Shown: positions 1-6,142 of the stretch, one piece after another
How positions within the stretch are numbered: the first letter of the stretch is position 1
Layout of the letters: each line of letters starts with the position of its first letter
NCBI GenBank assembly: GCA_038250235.1
Contig: JBBSCO010000093.1
Coordinates: forward strand, 1 to 7,476
Direction: 5' to 3'
Source of the DNA: JAAUTS01 sp038250235
Lineage (GTDB): Bacteria; Verrucomicrobiota; Verrucomicrobiia; Methylacidiphilales; JAAUTS01
DNA: 7,476 nucleotides
Notes under the pieces: model-generated
What the model was told of the DNA's origin: nothing
Databases searched by the model: none
What the model saw: the letters and a program-made list of their open reading frames with translations, nothing else
Program-made: the position numbers and the translations under genes

Positions 1-1493
1 AATTGCGTCGAGCCATTCAAGCTGAGGGCGCCTCCGACTTTGCCTGCCGTCCAGATTGGAGATCCTGTGAGAGTCGCATTCAATCCGTTGCCCGAGCTGT
101 CACTGGCAACAGTGCCCGAAGTCTCATTCATCGCCCATCTGGCGGTGTTTGGCGTGATCTCGATAACCAAAGGATGGTCGGGAACCGACACCACGATGGA
201 GCTTTTGTTGGTGAAGGTCTGAACGACAGTAGAGCCATTCAGTGGCAGATAGGTCTTTATCGAACCATGGGTGGACGCGAATCCGATGGTCACTGAGCGG
301 TTGGGCACCGTGATTGGATTCCCGTTGCCCCAGCCGCTTTTAGCTGCGTGCCAGATGACGAGAAGAAACCGACCGTCACTTTTCTGGACAAGAAATCTGC
401 GAAGCCCTGCGGAATCGGTTGGGTAGCTGGTGGAACTGTCGGTGACTGTGTAGTTGAGCGAGCCAGGGGTGAAAGGCGCGCCGGTGTCCTTTAAAAGGGT
501 AATCAGGTTTTTGATGCCGGTGAAAGCTGGCCGTGCCGTGTTATTGTTGCGCAAGAGCCCAAACTTGTCCGTGGTGTTTTCATCGATGAGTTCGTAAATG
601 AAAGTGCGTTTGAAGTTTCTGCGAAAGCCTTCACACAAGGTGCGCATGACATAGCGACCGTGAACCGCCTCGCTTGCGGCAGACACGGCGGGATAGCCGG
701 ACTCTGTTGGCATGAGTTGCTTCGTGGGGCTGATGATTCTGGCACTGTTGATCAGCCAGTCAAGCTGACCAGGGAGTTCCGGTGGGTAGGCCGTTTGCAC
801 ATACCAATGGAAGTTCCCTAGATCGGCAAAAGCCTCATGGTTTCCAACACTTGATGCGTTTCCTCCCCATCCCATTGACATCTGCAGGATATCCCAGTTG
901 TTGAAAGCCGGGGTGTTGTTGACGAGATTAAAGAGATCGGTTTGGTAGTTTTTGGCGCCGACCGCCCATCCTTGTCCGACCTTAACACCGCCCTGCCAGC
1001 CGTTGCCGTTGTAGATGAAGTTATACTTCGACAAATCAGGTTCATTGGGGCCTTCGACGCCGATGACGGCGGCACTGCAGCTCGTCAGGAAGTTGCTGAC
1101 TGTCGTCATGCTATCACCCGAAAACAAAAGGACCGCTTTGATGCCGGTGGTGGTCTGTAGATCAAGTAATTTGGTGGCAAAAGCGTCCCGGCCGAACTGG
1201 CTTCCCCGAGCGACAATGCCATCGCGGATGTAGCGGACACCGAGCTCTACGAGTCTAGGCTTTACCACGCCGGTGTAATTTCCGTAAGCGCCTCCGGTGT
1301 AGGGAAGGTGGGTGACCACTCCTACGGATTCGACAAAGTCATCGGAAGGTTTTGCCGTCTCAATGGCTGCATTGGCACCGGGTGTGCTCAAAAGCCACAG
1401 GAGAAGAGGCAGAATAGAAAGCGGACGCAAAGTTGAACGAAGGCGGATGGAGACGAGCGAGGATTCTGTGCGAAGGCTAAGTAATTTGATCAT
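1..1493 (-). CDS. Secreted clan GH-A-type glycoside hydrolase with C-terminal LamG-like domain (3' end beyond window)
   Basis: The minus frame is open for 497 codons from the ATG at 1493 to the left edge, with no stop, so the C-terminus is missing. Residues 1-42 form a long signal peptide: arginine-rich start, hydrophobic stretch PLSILPLLLWLLS, then ANA before the likely cleavage site. Residues about 50-340 read as a (beta/alpha)8 barrel. The motif GVEGPNEPD places a candidate acid/base Glu at 151, and LMPTESGYPA a candidate nucleophile Glu at 264; both fit clan GH-A retaining glycosidases. Residues about 341-448 look like an all-beta domain. From about 450, W-A-M-N-E-T-S-G, D-S-S-G-N-G and GKVGGALSLNG are the typical opening of a LamG/ConA-like lectin domain. 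The GH family and substrate cannot be assigned; GH39- or GH5-like enzymes are possible. The start is supported by a Shine-Dalgarno sequence and the signal peptide. The protein is probably exported to break down polysaccharide. Confidence 0.82.
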   Translation of the reverse strand, partial: MIKLLSLRTESSLVSIRLRSTLRPLSILPLLLWLLSTPGANAAIETAKPSDDFVESVGVVTHLPYTGGAYGNYTGVVKPRLVELGVRYIRDGIVARGSQFGRDAFATKLLDLQTTTGIKAVLLFSGDSMTTVSNFLTSCSAAVIGVEGPNEPDLSKYNFIYNGNGWQGGVKVGQGWAVGAKNYQTDLFNLVNNTPAFNNWDILQMSMGWGGNASSVGNHEAFADLGNFHWYVQTAYPPELPGQLDWLINSARIISPTKQLMPTESGYPAVSAASEAVHGRYVMRTLCEGFRRNFKRTFIYELIDENTTDKFGLLRNNNTARPAFTGIKNLITLLKDTGAPFTPGSLNYTVTDSSTSYPTDSAGLRRFLVQKSDGRFLLVIWHAAKSGWGNGNPITVPNRSVTIGFASTHGSIKTYLPLNGSTVVQTFTNKSSIVVSVPDHPLVIEITPNTARWAMNETSGTVASDSSGNGLNATLTGSPIWTAGKVGGALSLNGSTQ

Positions 1494-1498
1494 TGGCT

Positions 1499-1504
1499 TC
1501 CTTT
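1499..1504 (-). promoter_or_regulatory. Shine-Dalgarno of the glycoside hydrolase gene
   Basis: On the minus strand AAAGGA lies five bases before the ATG at 1493. This is a good match and normal spacing, and it supports that start codon. Confidence 0.65.
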
Positions 1505-1515
1505 GTTTGAATTAG

Positions 1516-1527
1516 ACTTTTAAAAGT
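1516..1527. promoter_or_regulatory. Perfect 12-bp palindrome overlapping the candidate -10 box
   Basis: ACTTTTAAAAGT is a perfect palindrome. It overlaps the inner end of the candidate -10 hexamer and the predicted start of transcription of the glycosidase gene. That is where a repressor operator would sit, but AT-rich palindromes of this size also occur by chance. Confidence 0.25.
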
Positions 1528-1554
1528 AATAAAAACAAAAAAAGACTTTGGCAA
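1526..1554 (-). promoter_or_regulatory. Candidate sigma-70-type promoter of the glycoside hydrolase gene
   Basis: On the minus strand TTGCCA (1554-1549) and TATTAC (1531-1526) are separated by exactly 17 bases. They match the -35 and -10 consensus at five and four of six positions by eye. Transcription would begin near 1519, giving a leader of roughly 25 bases that holds the Shine-Dalgarno. The spacer is very T-rich on this strand. The call is inferred from position and consensus only. Confidence 0.35.
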
Positions 1555-1629
1555 GTTAAAAATCTCAATTGAAACAATAGGTATCTAAGTGTTTTCACTT
1601 GGATTTAGTTGAATGAAGTCGGTCTGTGC

Positions 1630-1650
1630 ACTTATTAAGCTTAAATAAGT
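1630..1650. repeat. AT-rich inverted repeat (7-bp stem)
   Basis: ACTTATT and AATAAGT are complementary across the seven-base loop AAGCTTA. The stem is weak in energy terms and lacks a clean following U-run, so a terminator is doubtful. It could be a binding site for a dimeric regulator upstream of the glycosidase promoter. Confidence 0.3.
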
Positions 1651-1834
1651 TCTTTTATGTGTAAAAAGTCTTTTTTGGTATTGATTTGCTGACGCTTGTG
1701 TTTACTAAAGAACAATGGGAACCTTCATCTTCCGGCAGTCCTTTGCATTTTATTTTGTCAGATCTCAAAGGGCGCCTAAAAAGGCATAGTTGAGGACTGA
1801 AAGGGCAGTACAAAGTGTTCTGAGAGGTTTCAAC

Positions 1835-1950
1835 GGGGTCAGTCCTGAATGGCACTAAGATAAGGCGGCTTTGGGATACCTTTTCTTCTCTAAGGCATTC
1901 AAAATCAAGGAGACCATAGACTTATCTTAGTGCCATTCAGGACTGACTCC
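1835..1950. repeat. Inverted pair of REP-like repeats (BIME- or MITE-like unit)
   Basis: Bases 1838-1864 and 1921-1947 are perfect 27-bp reverse complements, with 56 bases between them. One mismatch further out is followed by two more matching pairs (1835-1836 with 1949-1950). Each arm contains its own small imperfect hairpin, GTCAGTCCTGAATGGC (1838-1853, and its complement at 1932-1947). A related copy lies at 5017-5046, so this is a dispersed family rather than an isolated palindrome. The inverted arrangement resembles a BIME, two REPs head to head, or a short MITE. I saw no flanking target duplication. Confidence 0.7.
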
Positions 1951-1990
1951 ATGAGGTCCCCATGAGGGTTTTGGATGGGCCAAAAGCTAA

Positions 1991-2018
1991 GGTCATCGCG
2001 ACGCCAGGTCGCTCCTAC
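1991..2018 (-). repeat. REP element of the GTAG type
   Basis: On the minus strand this reads GTAGGAGCGACCTGGCG followed by TCGCGATGACC. The GTAG head followed by a hairpin (GCGAC and GTCGC around a five-base loop) is the architecture of REP elements linked to RAYT (TnpA-REP) transposases in Pseudomonas, Stenotrophomonas and other bacteria. The sequence is unrelated to the other REP-like family in this window. It lies in non-coding DNA, as REPs usually do. Confidence 0.55.
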
Positions 2019-2383
2019 AAAGAACAAAGGCAGTAGAAAGCCAACCTCCGTAATTTTCACCCTTTCGCGCCTTTTCGCGCGCCTGCTCAAGTAGAATTTC
2101 GGTGTTTCGCGGGAAAAAAACTCTGAATGGCTTCGGCTATTTCTAAAATCCCCCCCTTTTTTGGCGTCTTTACAGCTCTCATTCGCTTAAAAACTGAATA
2201 GTTTAATACATTTTTGTTGTAGGTAACACAATATCATGCCTTAATGCTGATGTCTCTTTGAAAAATCGTGGAGTTACAGGACCAAAATAGAATTTTTGTT
2301 TATTTACCCTTGAAATCCTAAACCCAAGCCCCTCATAACCATCCCCAATCCGATGTAAGAATAATCAGTGTCGATCCAAACTT

Positions 2384-4996
2384 ATGAAAACGCTCCAGAA
2401 AATCCTAAGTATCGTTTCTTTAAGCCTTCTTTTTTTCGTTGTGACATCGTCCCACGCTCAGGATCGCAATAATGTCATGAATATTGTCTACCCAACTCCG
2501 GCTTTCGCGCAGAGTGGTGGGCCGGTTATCAACATTAAAAATACAACCCTCTTTTCGCCAAATGCAGTCGGGGATGGTGTCACAGATGACACCGCCGCCT
2601 TCGTCGCCATGATGAATTACCTCAAGGCTCAGGTTCAGGCACTTAACGGAGGTGACCCCAAAAAGATCATGTATATTCCCAGCGGCACGTATTTGGTTTC
2701 TAATACCATCACCTATTCGGGTGCAAATTATAATTTATTTTGCCGTCTCCGCCTCATCGGGCAGAACCGGGCCAACACGATTATTAAACTAAAAAATAAT
2801 TCTGCAGGCTTCGGCGTCGGCACGAAAAAGCCGGTGCTGACCTGGACCAAGCTCGTCGAGCAAGGGAACGTCATGTGGGGCAATCAGCTGCGCAACCTCA
2901 CTATCGATACAGGAACCGGCAACCCCGGGGCAGTTGGTGTCAATTTTTTGGGCGCCAACGGGTGCTCCATCGATAATCTTACAGTCCGATCTGGCGATGG
3001 GCAGGGCTACGCTGGCCTGAATTTCCCGTGGTGGTCCGTCCAAGGCCATTTTTCAGACATCACGGTGCAGGGTTTTGACTACGGCATCCGTGCGGGAGAC
3101 AACGTCAATGAATCCAACCCGGTCCTTGAGTATGTCACTGTTTCCGGACAAAATATTGCGGGGGTCCAAGTCAGTCGGGCCGCCGCATGTCTGCGTAAAA
3201 TCAAAAGCACTAACACCGTTCCGGGTGTTTTGGTGGATAATACCGGCGCGCACGTGATCGTGGTGGACTCGGAATTTACGGGAGGATCCGCTGCCAATGC
3301 AGCTCTCGTTTTGACCAATTCATCCTCTTCCCAGCTCTTCGCACGGAATGTTTCCGTCGCTGGGTATGGATCCTCGATTCGAAACAATGGCGCGAATGCC
3401 TTGACAGGATATGTGAGTGAGTGGCGTTCGGGTTCCGTTTACGCTTTCGACGCCAACGTGCCCTCCCTCACGATGAACCTTCCCGTGGAAGAAGCCCCGC
3501 TTGTTCCCTGGGAGTCAAACCCGGCCAACTGGGCCAATCCTGATGAATTCGCAGGCTCTAACGACGCCCAAAAAATCCAAGCTGCTCTGAATTCCGGGAA
3601 GCCTGCCATTTATTTCCCCCGTTACTATTTCGTTGCCAACACCACACCGCTCACCGTCCCTGCCACGGTGCGCCAGATTGACTTTATGACGTCTGAAAGT
3701 TGGCTCTGGGGAGGCTTGAACGTCACTCAATCCTCCAACGAGCCCCTGTTCATCGAGCACAGTTCCCGTAAAGTTTTGGTGCGCATCAATGCGCCTCGCA
3801 CTCTCGTCTCGCGCTTCGGCAGCATTTCCTACGAGGTCAATACGACCGAACCGGTTGTCGCCCATTTCCAGACCGGCGCTGTTCTCGCAGGCGCCCATCA
3901 ACTTAAATTTTGCCCACCTAATGCAAGAATTTACGCCCGCAGCATCAATGAAGAATCAAGGACCACTACCAACTTTCTTGTCAACGGTGGACTTCTTTGG
4001 GTGCTCGGCTACAAGACGGAAGCAGATCAGACCGCATTCGAAGCGAGAAGCGGAGGGTTTCTTGAAGTGCTTGGGGGTTATCAAAACTTTGCCGCCACTG
4101 CGGATACCGGCAAGCCAACTGTTCTCAACAATAATTCGAACGTCAGCTACATCGGAACAAACTTTATGAGCAGGAATTACCAGCAGGCCATCTGGGAAAT
4201 TCGCAACGGTGTCACTTCGAAATTTCTCAATGCCAACTTCCCCCGGCGCAGCACCGGCCATACGGGCAACTATTTCATTCCATTATATGTTGGGTATGAT
4301 CCAGCAGTCGTTCCGCAGAATTCCTTGCTCGATGAGACCTTCGATGCTGGATCGGCAATTGCCGGCCAGACGGCGTTTATTACGAAGTTTAATGTCAACA
4401 CGTCTGCCGGGAATATCTGGTCTCATGCCTTGACCGGAGGAACCGGAAACACCGGACGGATTTCCGCTCCGTCTGGGCAGAATGTGGGAGCAGTGAACAA
4501 AACGACCGTTGGAGCGCTGGCCACAGGCAAAACACTGGTATATTCCCTGGACGGTTATCTCAATTTCAACAGCTCGCTGACTTATGGAGTGGATTTCTCG
4601 ATGCTAGTCCGTGGCGATACAGCCGTTAGCAACACGGGCACATGCATGAGTGTAAAGATCGCGAATAACCCCGCCTACAATGCCACGACCAGCCCACACA
4701 AATACATTCTACTCCTCGATGGCATTCAGTTTGCGACTCTGGCCGGGACGAATCCGACTGGGTATTATCTGTTCCAGTTGGAGCTGACCAAGGATGCAAC
4801 GGGAAAAATAGACGCGGTCTTTAGTGTCTATAATGTCGGCGTGGACGGAACCGCGAACCCCACCCTGAGAGGAACCTGGAATCAGCCGGATCGCACAAAT
4901 TCCATCGCCACCGCTCCCTCGTTATATCTGGGCTGGATGGGGAGAGCCCGCTCCGGAGTAGGCGTCTCAGGTGTGGATAACTTCTTTGTAAAGTAA
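2384..4996 (+). CDS. Secreted right-handed beta-helix protein, Pectate_lyase_3 / GH55-like
   Basis: The protein has 870 residues. Residues 1-25 form a signal peptide (hydrophobic SIVSLSLLFFVV, then SSHA before QD). From about 47, the motifs GDGVTDDTAAF (63-73) and IPSGTYLVSNTI (98-109) are the hallmark opening of the Pectate_lyase_3 beta-helix family. A second, weaker opening occurs at about 391-417 (SNDAQKIQAAL, then AIYFPRYYFV). Two beta-helix units in one chain are the layout of GH55-type proteins. Residues about 645-870, from LLDETFDAG to GVDNFFVK, look like a separate beta-sandwich, possibly ConA-like. The NTD and RIK motifs of GH28 polygalacturonases are absent, so the substrate and even enzymatic activity are uncertain. 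The ATG has no clear Shine-Dalgarno, but the signal peptide beginning there supports it. It is probably an exported polysaccharide-acting protein. Confidence 0.85.
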   Translation: MKTLQKILSIVSLSLLFFVVTSSHAQDRNNVMNIVYPTPAFAQSGGPVINIKNTTLFSPNAVGDGVTDDTAAFVAMMNYLKAQVQALNGGDPKKIMYIPSGTYLVSNTITYSGANYNLFCRLRLIGQNRANTIIKLKNNSAGFGVGTKKPVLTWTKLVEQGNVMWGNQLRNLTIDTGTGNPGAVGVNFLGANGCSIDNLTVRSGDGQGYAGLNFPWWSVQGHFSDITVQGFDYGIRAGDNVNESNPVLEYVTVSGQNIAGVQVSRAAACLRKIKSTNTVPGVLVDNTGAHVIVVDSEFTGGSAANAALVLTNSSSSQLFARNVSVAGYGSSIRNNGANALTGYVSEWRSGSVYAFDANVPSLTMNLPVEEAPLVPWESNPANWANPDEFAGSNDAQKIQAALNSGKPAIYFPRYYFVANTTPLTVPATVRQIDFMTSESWLWGGLNVTQSSNEPLFIEHSSRKVLVRINAPRTLVSRFGSISYEVNTTEPVVAHFQTGAVLAGAHQLKFCPPNARIYARSINEESRTTTNFLVNGGLLWVLGYKTEADQTAFEARSGGFLEVLGGYQNFAATADTGKPTVLNNNSNVSYIGTNFMSRNYQQAIWEIRNGVTSKFLNANFPRRSTGHTGNYFIPLYVGYDPAVVPQNSLLDETFDAGSAIAGQTAFITKFNVNTSAGNIWSHALTGGTGNTGRISAPSGQNVGAVNKTTVGALATGKTLVYSLDGYLNFNSSLTYGVDFSMLVRGDTAVSNTGTCMSVKIANNPAYNATTSPHKYILLLDGIQFATLAGTNPTGYYLFQLELTKDATGKIDAVFSVYNVGVDGTANPTLRGTWNQPDRTNSIATAPSLYLGWMGRARSGVGVSGVDNFFVK

Positions 4997-5016
4997 CAGT
5001 CAACGATGGTAAAACA

Positions 5017-5046
5017 ATGGGGTCATTCGTGAATGGCACTAGCTTA
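5017..5046 (+). repeat. REP-like repeat, third diverged copy
   Basis: This copy shares CAANGGGGTCA, TGAATGGCACTA and part of the downstream flank with the copy at 1831-1867. Its hairpin GTCATTC-GT-GAATGGC (5022-5037) pairs at all positions if one G-T pair is allowed. Where the earlier copy has G in the stem, this one has T, which improves the pairing. It lies 20 bases after the stop of the beta-helix gene and just before the insertion sequence. Confidence 0.6.
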
Positions 5047-5057
5047 GGGCCCTTTTA

Positions 5058-5080
5058 TTGAGACTCGCATAATAGAGTGA
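5058..5080. repeat. IS630 terminal inverted repeat (transposase 3' side)
   Basis: This is a perfect reverse complement of 6118-6140. It is preceded by the TA target duplicate at 5056-5057. The outermost base of identity extends to 5055, by chance or by target sequence. Confidence 0.92.
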
Positions 5081-5082
5081 CA

Positions 5083-5625
5083 TTAGGGCCAAAGTTCTGC
5101 TTGAGCGAAGCAGGCCCTGATGATGGAAGGGCGTCGACGCATCCGTCGTAAGGCTCGTGTTGCCTCCAGGCTCAACTCCCATGCCTGAGTCGCGATCAGA
5201 TTGGCGATCTCATGACTTTTGAGATGGGCCCACATATACTCCACCGGGTTGATTTCAGGGGCATAAGCCGGCAGTCGCTCAGCCATCACCTGACCTTTGG
5301 TGGAGCTCAGGTAATCCCGAACCAACTTGCTGCGATGGATGGAGGCTCCATCCCAGAGCAGTAAAAGACGACGTCCCGGCAGATGGCGCTGAAGATGACC
5401 GATAAACTCGATGACCTGCGGACTTTTCATACTGCCTTTTTGGATCTGAAAGTAAAAGCGGTGCAGGCTTAGTCTCCCAATAATGGAAAGGCTCTTCCAG
5501 TTGAAGCTTTCGTGCAAAAAAGGTGTTTGCCCGCGCAAGGCCCAGGTTCTGGCCCGGGTTGGCTTGGTGCTTAGTCCACTCTCATCTATGAAGACAATGA
5601 GCCGCTTCTGAAGGCGGGCTTTTTT
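5083..5625 (-). CDS. IS630 transposase, C-terminal DDE catalytic part (ORF B, shifted frame)
   Basis: This frame is open from the A-run at 5620-5627 to a TAA at 5083-5085, about 180 residues. It carries all three catalytic acids of the DDE_3 fold: Asp in VFIDESGLS (codon 5586-5584), Asp in LLLWDGASIH (5352-5350) and Glu in APEINPVEYMW (5241-5239). The last two are 37 residues apart, normal for IS630. A TTG at 5538 could start translation, but that product would lack the first Asp, so the natural product must be a fusion with the upstream part. Joined, the two parts give about 336 residues, the usual family length. The domain excises and integrates the IS at TA sites. Whether the fusion is made depends on the frameshift. 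Confidence 0.82.
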   Translation of the reverse strand, partial: KKARLQKRLIVFIDESGLSTKPTRARTWALRGQTPFLHESFNWKSLSIIGRLSLHRFYFQIQKGSMKSPQVIEFIGHLQRHLPGRRLLLLWDGASIHRSKLVRDYLSSTKGQVMAERLPAYAPEINPVEYMWAHLKSHEIANLIATQAWELSLEATRALRRMRRRPSIIRACFAQAELWP

Positions 5626-6094
5626 TTAAAGCGGGCCAAGTCCTGCGCTTCCATATGCCAATCTGCTTCTCATCGCGTTCGATGGCACGGCGCTCAGGTC
5701 TCTGACAGGAAAAGCCCAGGCCTCCCAACACCCGCCACACATGACCGGGATGATAGTCAACTCCGCTCAGCTTGCCGATCAAAGCCGCCACGCGGGGCAA
5801 GGTCCACAAGTCGGTCTTATAGCCCTGGCTGCGGGGCCCTTCCAAGAGGGCTTGGGTCACTTGTGCAATCTGTTCAGGGTTGAGTTTAGATTTGGGCCCA
5901 GCTTGTCCCTTGCTGGAAAGAGCACCCCGCCCGCCCCGCTCCCAGGCTTGTTTCCATCTGGATGCCACTTGGCGGGTGACGCCTAGTTTACGCCCCACAG
6001 CCGAAGGGCCATAACCTTTTTCAAACATCACCGCCGAGCGCTTACGCCGCCGCTCCAGTGCCAAATGATCACGCCTTTTATTCAGGGCATTCAC
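5582..6094 (-). CDS. IS630 transposase, N-terminal part (helix-turn-helix ORF A)
   Basis: The 170-residue frame begins at a GTG (6094). An in-frame TAA just upstream limits the choice of start, and no strong Shine-Dalgarno is visible. Residues about 22-55 (MFEKGYGPSAVGRKLGVTRQ onward through VASRWKQAWERGG) form the helix-turn-helix, which binds the IS ends in this family. They are followed by the second winged-helix region (LNPEQIAQVTQALLEG) and GVDYHPGHVWRVLGGLGFSCQ, typical of IS630 transposases. After residue 158 (LKK) the frame leaves the conserved sequence and ends 12 residues later at a TGA. The catalytic domain continues in another frame from the A-run at 5620-5627. Alone, this product could bind DNA but has no catalytic residues. 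Confidence 0.85.
   Translation of the reverse strand: MNALNKRRDHLALERRRKRSAVMFEKGYGPSAVGRKLGVTRQVASRWKQAWERGGRGALSSKGQAGPKSKLNPEQIAQVTQALLEGPRSQGYKTDLWTLPRVAALIGKLSGVDYHPGHVWRVLGGLGFSCQRPERRAIERDEKQIGIWKRRTWPALKKSPPSEAAHCLHR
5620..5627 (-). other. A8 run at the transposase frame break
   Basis: On the minus strand, codons GCT TTA AAA AAA are followed by one extra A before GCC CGC CTT. With seven A residues the frame would read ALKKARLQKRLIVFIDES without interruption. The shift needed is +1 (or -2). A -1 shift meets a TAG about 13 codons on and does not reach the catalytic domain. Confidence 0.8.
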
Positions 6095-6117
6095 TTTGCC
6101 ACATAATTACTTATCTA

Positions 6118-6140
6118 TCACTCTATTATGCGAGTCTCAA
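6118..6140. repeat. IS630 terminal inverted repeat (transposase 5' side)
   Basis: This is a perfect reverse complement of 5058-5080. It is followed by the TA target duplicate at 6141-6142. The transposase start codon lies 23 bases inside it. Confidence 0.92.
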
Positions 6141-6142
6141 TA

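Larger units (their letters stand above)
1494..2383. other. 890-bp gene-free interval between divergent secreted-protein genes
   Basis: I see no convincing gene here: the small open frames have no recognisable domain and run across the inverted repeats. The part at 1500-1700 is strongly AT-rich and carries several short inverted repeats, including AAGTG-TTTT-CACTT (1587-1600) and ACTTATT-AAGCTTA-AATAAGT (1630-1650). A bulged stem-loop is possible at 1764-1794 (CTCAA paired with TTGAG, inner GCCT with AGGC). REP-like repeats occupy 1835-1950 and 1991-2018. The remaining 2019-2383 must hold the promoter of the beta-helix gene, but no hexamer pair stands out and no clear Shine-Dalgarno precedes its ATG. 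Confidence 0.6.
5058..6140. mobile_element. IS630-family insertion sequence, 1083 bp
   Basis: The ends are perfect 23-bp inverted repeats (5058-5080 and 6118-6140) beginning TTGAGACTCGCATAATAG. They are flanked on both sides by TA (5056-5057 and 6141-6142), the target duplication typical of the IS630/Tc1/mariner group. One transposase occupies nearly the whole interior on the minus strand, with an N-terminal helix-turn-helix and a C-terminal DDE domain. The size is normal for the family. The intact ends and target duplication suggest recent insertion, but the transposase reading frame is broken once. Confidence 0.92.

Noticed and set aside
3..296. 97-codon plus-strand frame at the left edge
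   Set aside because: It is antisense to the LamG and all-beta part of the glycosidase gene, with no domain or signal of its own.
818..1160. Overlapping small open frames on both strands inside the glycosidase gene
   Set aside because: They lie in other frames of the 497-codon minus-strand gene, have low-complexity or arginine/serine-rich translations and match no domain.
1655..1855. 66-codon minus-strand frame in the intergenic region
   Set aside because: Its beginning lies inside the REP-like inverted repeat, it has no recognisable domain, and its composition looks random.
1905..2090. 61-codon minus-strand frame
   Set aside because: It runs through both REP-like elements, so the translation is a by-product of repeat sequence.
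2121..2131. TGAATGGC match as a further REP-like copy
   Set aside because: Only eight bases match the REP-like core, without the partner arm of the hairpin.
3515..3901. 128-codon frame opposite the beta-helix gene
   Set aside because: It is an antisense shadow of a well-supported 870-residue gene and shows no protein motif.
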